64,000 nucleotides of DNA from Actinopolyspora xinjiangensis (lineage in GTDB: Bacteria; Actinomycetota; Actinomycetes; Mycobacteriales; Pseudonocardiaceae), in assembly GCF_900104475.1 (NCBI RefSeq), contig NZ_FNJR01000007.1, positions 62,001-126,000 of the forward strand. Direction: 5' to 3'. Shown here piece by piece: positions 52,748 through 61,628 of the stretch. The first letter of the stretch is position 1, and each line of letters begins with the position of its first letter. The notes under the pieces were generated by a model. That model did no database searches, was not told the origin of the DNA, and was given only the letters and a program-made list of their open reading frames with translations. A program made the position numbers and the translations under genes.

Positions 52748-54166
52748 TCACACCTCCAGCCGGAGCAGGTCGTCCTCGGTCTCCCTGCGCAGCAACAATC
52801 GCGACCGGCCGTCGCGTACCGCGACGACGGCGGGTTTGGGGAGCCGGTTGTAATTGCTGGCCATCACGTAGCAGTACGCCCCGGTGGCGGCCACGGCCAC
52901 CAGGTCCCCCGGTGCCACATCCTCGGGCATCCAGCTGTCGCGCACCACCACGTCGCCGGATTCGCAGTGTTTGCCCACGATGCGGGACAGCACACCGCTC
53001 CGCTCCCCGTTCCGGGAGACCAGTCGACAGTCGTAGGCCGCGTCGTAGAGCGAAGTGCGGATGTTGTCGCTCATGCCGCCGTCGACGCTCACGTAACGGC
53101 GGGACGCCCCGCCGTCGAGCTCGACGTCCTTGATGGTGCCCACCTCGTAGAGCGTGACCGTGCCGGGTCCCGCGATGGCGCGTCCCGGCTCGACCGCTAT
53201 GCGGGGTGGGGTCAGTCCGGCGGCGGCGGACTCCTTGCGCACTGTCTCGTGGAGCCCGGCCGCCAGCGTCGCCGGTGGCAGCGGATCGTCCTCCCGAGTG
53301 TAGGCGATGCCCTGACCACCGCCGAGATCCACGGTTTCGAGCGAGGCCAGTGCCCGCTCGCCGTGCTCGGCGCGGAGCTCGGCCAGCAGCCCGATCACCC
53401 GGTGTGCCGCGAGCTCGAAACCGTCATCGTCGAAGATCTGCGAACCGATGTGGCTGTGCAGCCCCACCAGCAGCAGCGAGTCCGATTTCAGCACCCTGCG
53501 CGCCGCCTCGGCCGCGTCCCCGGCCGCCAGTGAGAAGCCGAACTTCTGGTCCTCGTGGGCCGTGGCGATGAACTCGTGGGTGTGGGCCTCCACTCCCACG
53601 GTGACCCGGATCATGACCCGCTGGCGCAGGCCGCGCTCAGCGGCGAGGTGCTCCAGCCTTGCGATCTCGTGGAAGGAGTCCAGCACGATCGAGCCGACGC
53701 CGGCGTCGAGCGAGGCCGCCAGCTCGGCGGTGGACTTGTTGTTGCCGTGCACCGTGATGCGTCCCGGCGGGAATTCCGCCCGCAGCGCCACCCCCAGTTC
53801 ACCACCGCTGCAGACGTCCAGCCCGAGCCCCTCCTGGTCGATCCAGCGGGCCACCTCGGTGCACAGGAACGCCTTGGCCGCGTAGTGCACCGCGGCGGGG
53901 TCACCGAACGCCGCGGCGTAGTCCCGGCAGCGCGCGCGGAAGTCCGCCTCGTCGAGCACGAACAACGGTGTGCCGTACCGCTCGGCCAGCTCACGTACGT
54001 CGCAGCCCGCGATGCTGGTGACGCCGTCCTCACCACGTACCGCGTTGCGCGGCCAGACGTGCGGGTGCAGCAGGTTGGTCTCCTCCACCGAGGAGGGGGC
54101 CTGGCCCGAGGCGTCGGCGGCCACCGCGACGTCGGCGTGCCTCGGTCCGGCTGGATGGGCGCGCAT
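52748..54166 (-). CDS. lysA: Diaminopimelate decarboxylase
   Basis: About 472 residues. A fold III PLP enzyme of the last lysine step. The PLP lysine is in [23 protein letters not shown] is the conserved middle block, GGGQGIAYT the phosphate loop, and [11 protein letters not shown] and CESGDVVV complete the site. The start is ATGATG at 54169/54166. I take the second because the spacing to GAGGAGG is better. Nine or so bases separate it from argS, and argS-lysA-hom-thrC-thrB form one operon. Confidence 0.96.
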   Translation of the reverse strand: MRAHPAGPRHADVAVAADASGQAPSSVEETNLLHPHVWPRNAVRGEDGVTSIAGCDVRELAERYGTPLFVLDEADFRARCRDYAAAFGDPAAVHYAAKAFLCTEVARWIDQEGLGLDVCSGGELGVALRAEFPPGRITVHGNNKSTAELAASLDAGVGSIVLDSFHEIARLEHLAAERGLRQRVMIRVTVGVEAHTHEFIATAHEDQKFGFSLAAGDAAEAARRVLKSDSLLLVGLHSHIGSQIFDDDGFELAAHRVIGLLAELRAEHGERALASLETVDLGGGQGIAYTREDDPLPPATLAAGLHETVRKESAAAGLTPPRIAVEPGRAIAGPGTVTLYEVGTIKDVELDGGASRRYVSVDGGMSDNIRTSLYDAAYDCRLVSRNGERSGVLSRIVGKHCESGDVVVRDSWMPEDVAPGDLVAVAATGAYCYVMASNYNRLPKPAVVAVRDGRSRLLLRRETEDDLLRLEV

Positions 54167-54178
54167 CATGCGCCTCCT

Positions 54179-55843
54179 CTACATCTGTTCGGGAGCACTG
54201 ACTCCGAGCAGGCTCAGACCGTTCGCCAGCACCTGCCGGGCCGCTTCGCAGAGGTGCAACCGGGCGACCGTCAGTGGTCCGGGCTGGTCGTCCCCCGGCT
54301 GGAGGACCCTGCAGGCGTCGTAGAAGCGGTGGTACGCGCTGGCGAGGTCCTCCAGGTAGCGCGCCACCCGGTGCGGTTCGCGCAGTTCGGCGGCCGAACG
54401 CACCACCCTGGGGAACTCGCCGAGCGTGCGGATCAGATCCCCCTCCCTGTCGTGCGTGAGCAGCGACAGGTCCGCGCCCGCCACGTCTCCCCTGTCGATC
54501 CCCAGCGAAAGCGCGTTGCGCTGCAACGAAGACAGCCTGGCGTGCGCGTACTGCACGTAGAAGACCGGGTTCTCGTTGGTGTGCCTGCTGATGAGGTCGA
54601 GGTCGATGTCGACGGCCGAGTCGACCGAGGAACGGATCAGGGAGTAGCGCGCCGCGTCCACGCCGACGGCCTCCACCAGGTCCTCCAGCGTGACGACGGT
54701 GCCCGCCCGCTTGCTCATCCGCACCGGTTCACCGTCGCGGACCAGGTTGACCAGCTGGCCGATGAGGACCTCCACCGACTGCGGATCCTGGCCCATCGCC
54801 GCCGCGGCCGCCTTCAACCGCGAGACGTAACCGTGGTGGTCCGCTCCGAGCATGTACAGGCACAACTGGAACCCGCGCTCGCTCTTGTCCCGCAGGTAGG
54901 CGATGTCACCGGCGATGTAGGCGGGGGCACCGTCGCTCTTGATGACGACCCTGTCCTTGTCGTCGCCGAACTCGGTGGAACGCAGCCACCAGGCACCCTC
55001 GGAGTGGTAGAGGTTTCCGGAGTCCTTGAGCCGCTGCACGCACTCGGCGACGGCGCCGGAGTTGTGCAGCGAGTCCTCGTGGAAGAAGACGTCGAAGTCG
55101 GTACCGAACTCGTGCAGGCTCCGCTTGATCTCGTCGAACATGAGTCCGACCCCCACGCGGCGGAACACCTCGTCGCGCTCCTCGGGGGGCAGCGCCAGCA
55201 CGTCGTCGGACTGGCCGCGCACGACTTCCGAGGCGATCTCGGCGACGTACTCCCCGCCGTAGCCGTCCTCCGGGATCTCCTCACCCCGCGCGCTGGCGAC
55301 CAGCGAGCGCACGAACCGGTCGATCTGCGCGCCCGCGTCGTTGAAGTAGTACTCCCTGGTGACCTCGGCCCCCTGCGCGGTGAGCACTCGTCCGAGCGCG
55401 TCACCGACGGCGGCCCAGCGACTCCCCCCCAGGTGGATGGGGCCGGTGGGGTTGGCCGAGACGAACTCCAGGTTCACCCGCAGCCCGCGGTAGATGTCCC
55501 CCGTGCCGAAGGTGGAGCCCTTGGTCAGCACGTCGCGCACGATGGCGGCCTGCGCGTCGGCGGCGAGCCGGAGGTTGAGGAAGCCCGGCCCGGCGACCTC
55601 GGCCGAGGTGATCTCGTCGCGTTGCGAGAGCGACTCGGCGAGCCAACCCGCCAGTTCCCGCGGGTTGAGCCCGGCCGGTTTGGCGACCTGCATGGCCAGG
55701 TTGGTCGCGTAGTCGCCGTGCTCGGGGTTGCGGGGACGTTCGACCGTGACCTTCTCCGGCAGCACCGAGGTGTCCACCCCTCGGGCGGACAGTACGTCGA
55801 CAGCGGTTGTTCGGACGAGTTCGGCAAGCGCGGCTGGTGTCAC
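54179..55843 (-). CDS. argS: Arginyl-tRNA synthetase
   Basis: A 554-residue class I synthetase. The HIGH-equivalent is [20 protein letters not shown], the KMSK-equivalent is VRMSKRAGT. An N-terminal domain binds the tRNA D-loop and the C-terminal anticodon domain ends with [19 protein letters not shown] 55843 has no Shine-Dalgarno sequence, but TAGACT lies seven bases upstream, so it is probably leaderless. It heads the lysA-hom-thr operon. The tRNA-Arg(CCG) gene is about 1.4 kb upstream. Confidence 0.97.
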   Translation of the reverse strand: MTPAALAELVRTTAVDVLSARGVDTSVLPEKVTVERPRNPEHGDYATNLAMQVAKPAGLNPRELAGWLAESLSQRDEITSAEVAGPGFLNLRLAADAQAAIVRDVLTKGSTFGTGDIYRGLRVNLEFVSANPTGPIHLGGSRWAAVGDALGRVLTAQGAEVTREYYFNDAGAQIDRFVRSLVASARGEEIPEDGYGGEYVAEIASEVVRGQSDDVLALPPEERDEVFRRVGVGLMFDEIKRSLHEFGTDFDVFFHEDSLHNSGAVAECVQRLKDSGNLYHSEGAWWLRSTEFGDDKDRVVIKSDGAPAYIAGDIAYLRDKSERGFQLCLYMLGADHHGYVSRLKAAAAAMGQDPQSVEVLIGQLVNLVRDGEPVRMSKRAGTVVTLEDLVEAVGVDAARYSLIRSSVDSAVDIDLDLISRHTNENPVFYVQYAHARLSSLQRNALSLGIDRGDVAGADLSLLTHDREGDLIRTLGEFPRVVRSAAELREPHRVARYLEDLASAYHRFYDACRVLQPGDDQPGPLTVARLHLCEAARQVLANGLSLLGVSAPEQM

Positions 55844-55850
55844 CTGATGA

Positions 55851-55856
55851 AGTCTA
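55851..55856 (-). promoter_or_regulatory. -10 box TAGACT of argS operon
   Basis: TAGACT on the minus strand is followed by seven bases and the GTG at 55843. No ribosome binding site is seen. Confidence 0.6.
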
Positions 55857-55867
55857 AGAAAGCAATG

Positions 55868-55911
55868 CCGCTGGTTAACCAGCGGGTGGCGGGGAAGCCG
55901 CTCCCCGCCAC
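55868..55911 (-). terminator. Tandem hairpins after the CDF exporter gene
   Basis: Read on the minus strand, the first stem is GTGGCGGGGA-N6-TCCCCGCCAC (55886-55911, 10 bp, perfect). The second is the palindrome CCGCTGGTTAACCAGCGG (55868-55885), followed by the T-rich CATTGCTTTCTT. Together they should stop transcripts from the exporter gene before the argS promoter. Confidence 0.75.
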
Positions 55912-55930
55912 GCGGACAACGGACTTCGTC

Positions 55931-56851
55931 TCACCATTTGAGAGAATGGCAACCGGTGGCGCGATCGCGCGGCTCGATCTGCAACGTGGCGTGCTCGATG
56001 TGGTAGCGCTCCGACAGCAGCCGCTGCGCGCTGGCCAGCACCTCGCAGTGATCGGCCTCGGAGGTGGTTGTGAGATGGGCCGAGGCCACCTCCATGCCGG
56101 AGGTCAACGTCCACACGTGCAGATCGTGCACTTCGGTGACCGGTTCGATCTCGGCGAGATCGCCGTGCATCCGCTCGACGTCCACCCCTTCGGGGGCCTG
56201 CTGCACCAGGATGCGCAACGCCTGACGCGCCAGCTTGTAGGTGCGGGGCAGCACGAACAGCCCCACGGCCACCGCCACGATCGGGTCCGCCAGTCCCCAC
56301 CCGAAAGCCCAGGTGAGCACACCGCCGAGCAGCACGCCGACGGAACCGACGGTGTCGGCGAGCACCTCCAGATAGGCACCGCGCACGTTGAGGCTCTCGT
56401 CGGCGCCCCGCCGCAACAGGGCGAAGACCACGAGATTGGCCGCCAGTCCGGCCGCGGCGGTGAGCATCATCGGCACGCCCGGCACCTCAGGAGGCCGCGC
56501 GAGCCGCCCGATCGCCTCGTAGAGGATGTAGCCCGCCACGCCGAACAGCAGAACGGCGTTGGCCAGCGCGGCCAGCACCTCCACCCGGTAGAGCCCGAAG
56601 GTGCTCCTGGAGCCGGAGGCCCGTCGTGCGGCGGTGATCGCCGCCAGGGCCATCCCGATACCGAGGACGTCGGTGAGCATGTGGCCCGCATCGGAGAGCA
56701 GGGCCAGCGAGGACGTCAGGAAACCGACGACGACCTCGACGACGAGGAACGCCAGCAGGATCAGCAGGGACAGCGCGAGTCTGCGCACGTAGCGCCCCGA
56801 GGCACTGGCGGCCGCTTCACCGGCCCCGCCGTGTCCGTGACCGTGTCCCAC
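55931..56851 (-). CDS. Cation diffusion facilitator metal exporter
   Basis: A 306-residue CDF antiporter (zinc, cadmium or related divalent metals). The His-rich start (GHGHGHGG) precedes six transmembrane helices. The metal-site residues appear in ALLSDAGHMLTDVLG (His-Asp of helix 2) and YLEVLADTVGSVGVLL (Asp of helix 5). The cytoplasmic C-terminal domain is HDLHVWTLTSGMEVASAHL. GTG 56851 is chosen for GGGAGG about eight bases upstream. The 415-residue frame is not supported. An AT-rich palindrome upstream may bind a metal sensor. No ArsR/SmtB gene is adjacent. Confidence 0.93.
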   Translation of the reverse strand: MGHGHGHGGAGEAAASASGRYVRRLALSLLILLAFLVVEVVVGFLTSSLALLSDAGHMLTDVLGIGMALAAITAARRASGSRSTFGLYRVEVLAALANAVLLFGVAGYILYEAIGRLARPPEVPGVPMMLTAAAGLAANLVVFALLRRGADESLNVRGAYLEVLADTVGSVGVLLGGVLTWAFGWGLADPIVAVAVGLFVLPRTYKLARQALRILVQQAPEGVDVERMHGDLAEIEPVTEVHDLHVWTLTSGMEVASAHLTTTSEADHCEVLASAQRLLSERYHIEHATLQIEPRDRATGCHSLKW

Positions 56852-56889
56852 CGATTCACCTCCCGAACGGCTTCCGTCGAACACATAGT

Positions 56890-56905
56890 GACATATGCAT
56901 AAGTC
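56890..56905. promoter_or_regulatory. AT-rich palindrome upstream of CDF exporter
   Basis: GAC-A-TATGCATA-A-GTC is an imperfect 16-bp palindrome centred on the perfect octamer TATGCATA, 39-54 bases upstream of the exporter start. It resembles in character the AT-rich operators of ArsR/SmtB metal sensors. The assignment is inference. Confidence 0.45.
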
Positions 56906-57187
56906 GGCGCAACAGGAAACCCCGCCCGGAAAAGTGATGTCTCTCACGAAGACCGGCGGAGGGCACGGCGCCTCCCGGCAGGTACCCATTCCGAACGGTC
57001 GGCACTCCCGAAAGAGGAGGACGAACAGCCTGCCCTCCGGGCCGCCGCGATACAGCTCGAACCCCGACCAACAGCGCGAACCGGTTTCGCCCCCCCCCCC
57101 CATCCCGCGTCCGAGGTCACGGGGCAAGCGGAAAGCCCTACCCCGAAAGCGATCACCCCCGACGCACGTGGCGCTCACGGCATGGGT

Positions 57188-57193
57188 TAGGCT
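57188..57193 (+). promoter_or_regulatory. -10 box TAGGCT of tRNA-Arg gene
   Basis: TAGGCT lies 20 bases before the mature tRNA start, which gives a short 5' leader for RNase P. The -35 element is not clear. Confidence 0.5.
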
Positions 57194-57213
57194 TTGAGAA
57201 GTTCAACAGCAAA

Positions 57214-57286
57214 GCCCTCGTAGCTCAGCGGATAGAGCACCGCCCTCCGGAGGCGGGTGTCGCAGGTTCGAGTCCTGCCGAGGGCA
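57214..57286 (+). tRNA. tRNA-Arg (anticodon CCG)
   Basis: A 73-base cloverleaf: acceptor stem GCCCTCG/CGAGGGC, D-arm GCTC...GAGC, anticodon stem CCGCC/GGCGG with loop CTCCGGA (anticodon CCG, reads CGG), T-arm GCAGG-TTCGAGT-CCTGC. The discriminator is A and the 3' CCA is not encoded. CGG is a frequent arginine codon in this genome. It has its own promoter and a classic terminator. Confidence 0.97.
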
Positions 57287-57309
57287 CCGATACTGGGTCC
57301 TGATATATG

Positions 57310-57345
57310 CCCTGTGAGCCGCTCGTGCGGCCCACAGGGTTTTTT
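57310..57345 (+). terminator. Intrinsic terminator after tRNA-Arg
   Basis: A stem CCCTGTG-a-GCCGC / GCGGC-c-CACAGGG (12 pairs, one mismatch) with loop TCGT is followed by six T residues. It is the most canonical Rho-independent terminator in the window. Confidence 0.93.
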
Positions 57346-57406
57346 CGTGGTTACCCGACCAGTGGGCCGCGCCAGAGCTACGGCACCACCCCGGTCGACG
57401 GTTGAA

Positions 57407-58483
57407 TCAGCGGTACAGGTCCCGCGTGAGCATCGACCAGGAGCGGTGCAGCTCCCGCTGCCAGTACGGCCAGCTGTGCGTTCCCCGATTGTAGAAGTGG
57501 GTGGTCACGGGAACCCCTTCCTCTCGCAGTGCGCGCACGAAGAACTTCGAGGTGTACAACGAGGCGGATTCGAGCACGTCGAGCTTCGGCCCGGGGTCCA
57601 GCGGACCGCTGAGACCGCTTCCGGCGGAAACGTAGAGATCCGTACCGCGCAGGGCCCCCACGTTGCTGTGGGGGTTGTGAGAGCGCCACAGCTCCCGGCT
57701 CACCCGGTCGTCCCCCCAGAGGGCCCGCCAGTCGTAGTACCCTTCGCGGATCAGGATGCCCTTGATGATCTCCGGCACGAACGGCCCCGTGGTGTGGAGC
57801 ATGCCGCTGTAGGAGGCGGCCGCCCGGAACATGTCCGGGTGCCGGAACGCGTAGTGCATCGCTCCGAAACCACCGATGGAGATCCCGGCGACCGCTCTGC
57901 GGTGCCCCGCGCGGTAGTTGCGTTCCAGGATTTGGCGCACTTCGGTCAGGTGGAAGGTCTCCCAGTCCGGGACGGTGGCCAACCCGAAGTTCCGCCACTG
58001 GCTGTACATCCCGGCGGCACCGTCACTGGGCATCACCACCATGACGGGTTTGTCGGCGGTGAACCGCCGGACGTCGGTGAACTCGGTCCAGGAGCGGTAG
58101 TCGGCTGGCTCGCAGCAGCCGTGCAGCAGGTAGAGCACCGGCCAGTCCCGTGACTTCTGGGAGCGCCAGCCGCGTGGCAGCAGCACGCGCACCATCCCGA
58201 TGTCGGCCAGCGACGGGGACTGGATCGCCAGATCCAGAGTTCGCTTCCCCAGCCACCTGCGCGACACGATCCGCGCGCCGTTGTCGGCGGGCTCCTCACC
58301 GCCTAAGTGACCACTCTCGCTCCAGAGCGGCGGTTCGGCGGAGAACAGCTCTGAATCGGGTCCGGTATCCCCGGAAGGCACCGCGACTCCGGTGCGGGTG
58401 GCGACGGGGACCTGCGCGAGCACGAGCACCAGCAGCACCGCGAGCAGACGCCCGCTACCGCGGACGGTTCTTCGTATCGACAA
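57407..58483 (-). CDS. Secreted esterase (antigen 85/esterase D-like fold)
   Basis: A 358-residue exported alpha/beta hydrolase. The N-terminus RRTVRGSGRLLAVLLVLVLAQVPVATRTG is a signal peptide. The core has WPVLYLLHGCCEPADYRSWTEF, then MVVMPSDGAAGMYSQW, the nucleophile elbow AGISIGGFGAMHYAF (Ser), and the His in FYNRGTHSWPYWQ. This is the PF00756-type esterase family, which includes mycolyltransferases of the antigen 85 complex. The mycolyl-specific residues cannot be confirmed here. The start is TTG 58483, with only four bases to the MFS stop, so the two are cotranscribed. Confidence 0.85.
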   Translation of the reverse strand: MSIRRTVRGSGRLLAVLLVLVLAQVPVATRTGVAVPSGDTGPDSELFSAEPPLWSESGHLGGEEPADNGARIVSRRWLGKRTLDLAIQSPSLADIGMVRVLLPRGWRSQKSRDWPVLYLLHGCCEPADYRSWTEFTDVRRFTADKPVMVVMPSDGAAGMYSQWRNFGLATVPDWETFHLTEVRQILERNYRAGHRRAVAGISIGGFGAMHYAFRHPDMFRAAASYSGMLHTTGPFVPEIIKGILIREGYYDWRALWGDDRVSRELWRSHNPHSNVGALRGTDLYVSAGSGLSGPLDPGPKLDVLESASLYTSKFFVRALREEGVPVTTHFYNRGTHSWPYWQRELHRSWSMLTRDLYR

Positions 58484-58487
58484 GAGC

Positions 58488-59945
58488 TCATCGCCTCGAA
58501 TTCTTCACTCGACTCGTCGGTTCGGCCGAGGCAGCGGACCCGTCGAACGGAGCGGGCCGCAGCAACGGCCAGGCGAGCGACGCCGCGATCGCCTGCAGCA
58601 AGGCGGCGAGCAGAACAGCGTGGGTGTAACCGGAAGCCAGCGCCGAAGGCTCGGGAGAACCGGCGGCGAGCCGGTGCTGCTGGACGATGGAAACGACCAG
58701 ACCGAGCACCGCCACCCCGAAAGCACTGGACAGTTCCCGCGCCGCCGTCAGCACCCCGGAAGCCGTTCCCGCGTCGTCCTCCCCGCTCTCGTCCAGCGCT
58801 CGGGAGGTGATGGGAGCCGTGAACGCCGATCCCAGCCCGACCACCAGCAGCACCGGCACCCGGGGCGCCACCGAGGCCACGGGATTGACGGCGGCCAACC
58901 CGAACAGTCCCAGCGCGACCACGCCCAGGCCGGATGCGACGACCCGGTGCGTTCCGAGCTTCCGGACGGCGGGCCCCACCAGAGGTGTCGCGATGATCAC
59001 CCCCAGCGCGACCAGTACGAGCGGAAGACCCGCCGCACCGGGCCCGAGACCGAGGTAGTCCTGGTGCACCAGCGGGGTGAAGAAGACGACGCCGCTGATT
59101 CCCAGCCCCCACAGCAGCAACAGCACGTTGGCACCGAGGAACACTCGCTCGCGCAGCAGCCTCGGAGGGACCAGCGGTTCGCGAGCGCGGCGCTCACCGA
59201 ACGCGAAACCGGTCAGGACCAGAGCCCCGAGCACTCCCAGCGGGACGGACCAGGACATCCCCGCCCCGGCTTCCGAGGCGGTCACCAGCGCCGCGGTCAG
59301 CAGCACCAGCCCGGTGGTCACGGCCAGCGCGGCCGGAACCCGCGGCTTCACGGCGGAAGGTCGCTCACCGCCTGAGGTGCCGACCGCGACGAGCACCACG
59401 GCCGGAACCACGAAGGGGAGGTTGCCGTAGAAGATCCAGCTCCAGTGCAGGTACTGCGAGACCACCCCGCCCAGCCACGGCCCGAGCGCCAGGGCGGCGG
59501 CCAGAGCGGCGGTCCAGGTGGCCGCGGCGGTGGCACGCCGCCCTCGTGGGAGTTCGGTACGCAGCAGCCGCAGCGTTCCCGGCACGATGAGGGCGGCCGC
59601 GACTCCCTGGGCGGCTCGCCCCAGCAACAGCGGCACGGCGCTCCCGGCCGCACCGCACACCACCGCTCCCGCCGCGAACAGGCCGAATCCCGCCAACAGC
59701 GCCCGGTCCCCGAGCCGGTCCAGCACGGTCCCCGCCACCAGCACCAGCCCGGCGTAGGGCAGCATGTAGGCGATACTCACCCACTGCAGCACCGCGAGCT
59801 CGATCCCCAGATCACGTCCCATGGACGGTGCGGCGGCCGCGACGACGGTGTTGTCCAGCGTGGTGACGAACCCGACGAACGCCACCACGGTCAGCACCAC
59901 AGCGGGGGGCCGCCCCGAACGCGATCCGGCGGGAGCGATGTTCAT
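58488..59945 (-). CDS. MFS drug-efflux transporter (DHA2 type)
   Basis: A 485-residue major facilitator with about 14 transmembrane helices. It opens VVLTVVAFVGFVTTLDNTVVAAAAPSM, with the LD-T-V motif D1 region of the DHA2 group, and VLDRLGDRALLAGFGLFAAG is motif A. A GPWLGGVVSQYLHWSWIFYGNLP segment is motif C. These proton antiporters expel drugs or metabolites. ATG 59945 gives the family start. The frame to 60122 is not supported and no strong ribosome binding site is seen. It is followed by the esterase gene, so the pair may act on a common metabolite (inference). Confidence 0.92.
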   Translation of the reverse strand: MNIAPAGSRSGRPPAVVLTVVAFVGFVTTLDNTVVAAAAPSMGRDLGIELAVLQWVSIAYMLPYAGLVLVAGTVLDRLGDRALLAGFGLFAAGAVVCGAAGSAVPLLLGRAAQGVAAALIVPGTLRLLRTELPRGRRATAAATWTAALAAALALGPWLGGVVSQYLHWSWIFYGNLPFVVPAVVLVAVGTSGGERPSAVKPRVPAALAVTTGLVLLTAALVTASEAGAGMSWSVPLGVLGALVLTGFAFGERRAREPLVPPRLLRERVFLGANVLLLLWGLGISGVVFFTPLVHQDYLGLGPGAAGLPLVLVALGVIIATPLVGPAVRKLGTHRVVASGLGVVALGLFGLAAVNPVASVAPRVPVLLVVGLGSAFTAPITSRALDESGEDDAGTASGVLTAARELSSAFGVAVLGLVVSIVQQHRLAAGSPEPSALASGYTHAVLLAALLQAIAASLAWPLLRPAPFDGSAASAEPTSRVKNSRR

Positions 59946-60606
59946 GGCACGGGTGGAACCGATCCGGTCACGGATGTCGCCACCTCCGGTTCGTCGTCCC
60001 CTCGGGGATCGGTGTGAAACGGCCTGGAGTCTCTCCCCGGCGGGAAACCCGGTTCCTTCTCGGGAACCATCCGGCGCACGGTCCCCGCCCCACCGAGCGG
60101 CGGCGGGACCCCGGCGGAACACTTCTCGTCGGGTAGCACTCCGAGAATTCGCTCACCAGTTCCCGAGTCCCGCGAGGGGAAAAGCTACTGCGGAACAGGA
60201 CCTCCGCACAAGCTGAAACCGCGCGGAACGGCCTCTTCCATAACCAGGTTGACAATTCCGTTCCACAATCGACTCACCGCGGTGCGTGAAACGGTGTTCG
60301 ATTGGCAGGCGACTGCCATGGTGACACTCCGGATTTGTCCGCGTGGTGACAGAAAAACACCACGGCAACGCACGAGCACCCGCCTACACTCGTTCGGAGC
60401 ATTGAATCGGATCGCTCCTGCTCGGACGCTGAATTCGCCGTTCGACGGATCAAACGACTCCACGAGACCGGCAGCCGGAAGGAATCGGGTGCCGCGTTCG
60501 GAGTCGGGATCGGAAATCGGCGACCACGAAACACCCCTGACGTCGGGCACGAAAGCGGTTCTCGTCACGCACGCGCTCGACGTCCGGGAATTCGAGAGGA
60601 GTCAGC
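59946..60606. promoter_or_regulatory. 661-base divergent region between MFS and lipase genes
   Basis: This is less GC-rich in its right half. I find no convincing gene: a minus-strand frame at 60185-60568 has no ribosome binding site or recognisable sequence. TTGACA occurs at 60249-60254 on the plus strand, but no TANNNT follows at 16-18 bases. The region should contain promoters for both flanking genes. Confidence 0.45.
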
Positions 60607-61521
60607 ATGAATCCATCGACGCGTTTGTTGCGCGGTCTGGTGGCGGGTGCGGGAGCCCTGGCACTGGCCACCGTCACCGGAATCGGGACGACGGGTGTGT
60701 CCCACGCGGACACCACCGCCGGTGAAACCGGCCCTCGGCAGGACGACTTCCTGACGGCGTTCGTCTACTCACAGCAGCACCCAAACACCGTACCGGCGGG
60801 AGCGAACGACTTCTCGTGCGAACCGGGCCCCGAACACCCGGACCCGGTCGTGCTGGTACACGGGACCTTCGAGAACCAGTACGACAACTGGGCGGAACTC
60901 TCCCCGGAACTCGCCGAGCGCGGCTACTGCGTGTTCTCGCTGAACTACGGCGGTGGCGAGGGAAGCGCCATCCGGGGAACCGGTGAGATCAGCCGGTCCG
61001 CGGCGGAGCTGGACGAGTTCGTCGACCGGGTGCTCACCGCCACCGGCGCGGACGAGGTGGACCTGGTCGGGCACTCGCAGGGCGGGATGATGCCCAGGTA
61101 CTACATCGAGAACCTCGGCGGAGCCGCTGAGGTGGACTCGCTGGTGGCGCTGGCTCCGTCCAACCACGGCACCACGCTGTACGGGATCAACGAGCTGGCC
61201 GGCTTCCTGCCCGAGGGGAAGCCGCCGTGCGCCGCGTGCACCCAGCAGCTGGCCGGGTCGGACTTCCTCGCGGAGCTGAACTCGGACGGTGAGACGGTTC
61301 CCGGTGTGGACTACACCAACATCGCGACCAAGTTCGACGAGGTGGTTACTCCCTACACCTCGGCCTTCCTGGCCGAGGGGCCGAACGTGACCAACCTGGC
61401 GCTGCAGGACTTCTGCGCGATCAACCTCACCGAGCACATCGGCATCTCCTACGACGACACCGCGCAGCGGCTCGTGTTCAACGCCCTGAACCCGGCGGAC
61501 GCGCGGCAACCCGGTTGCTGA
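60607..61521 (+). CDS. Secreted lipase (class 2, triacylglycerol lipase-like)
   Basis: A 304-residue exported lipase. Signal peptide of about 35 residues ending VSHADT. The lipase family 2 blocks are DPVVLVHGTFENQYDNWAEL (oxyanion loop HG-T), VDLVGHSQGGMMPRYYI (nucleophile Ser), and TEHIGISYDD (the expected His). Cysteine pairs (FSCEPG, GYCVF, PPCAACT, DFCAI and the final GC) should form disulfides. GAGAGGAG precedes ATG 60607. It acts on extracellular esters or triglycerides, with the exact preference unknown. It is convergent with the EAL protein gene. Confidence 0.93.
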   Translation: MNPSTRLLRGLVAGAGALALATVTGIGTTGVSHADTTAGETGPRQDDFLTAFVYSQQHPNTVPAGANDFSCEPGPEHPDPVVLVHGTFENQYDNWAELSPELAERGYCVFSLNYGGGEGSAIRGTGEISRSAAELDEFVDRVLTATGADEVDLVGHSQGGMMPRYYIENLGGAAEVDSLVALAPSNHGTTLYGINELAGFLPEGKPPCAACTQQLAGSDFLAELNSDGETVPGVDYTNIATKFDEVVTPYTSAFLAEGPNVTNLALQDFCAINLTEHIGISYDDTAQRLVFNALNPADARQPGC

Positions 61522-61628
61522 CCGGAGTCCCGCGACCGGGCCGGCGGGAGGACCAACGAGGCGGCTCCCGTCGGCCCCGACCGGTCTCGGACACGTCGGG
61601 CGAGGTCGGGGTCCGGTGCGGGCCGCTG

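Larger units (their letters stand above)
56852..57213. promoter_or_regulatory. Region between CDF gene and tRNA-Arg
   Basis: No gene is supported in these 362 bases. Contents: ribosome binding site and AT-rich palindrome of the exporter gene at the left, a run of 12 C residues (57090-57101), and the tRNA promoter at the right. Confidence 0.5.

Noticed and set aside
53555-56902. Plus-strand open frame of 1115 codons
   Set aside because: Antisense to lysA, argS and the CDF gene. No ribosome binding site or recognisable domain.
60185-60568. Minus-strand frame of 127 codons upstream of the lipase
   Set aside because: No ribosome binding site or -10 box at the start, atypical composition, no family resemblance.
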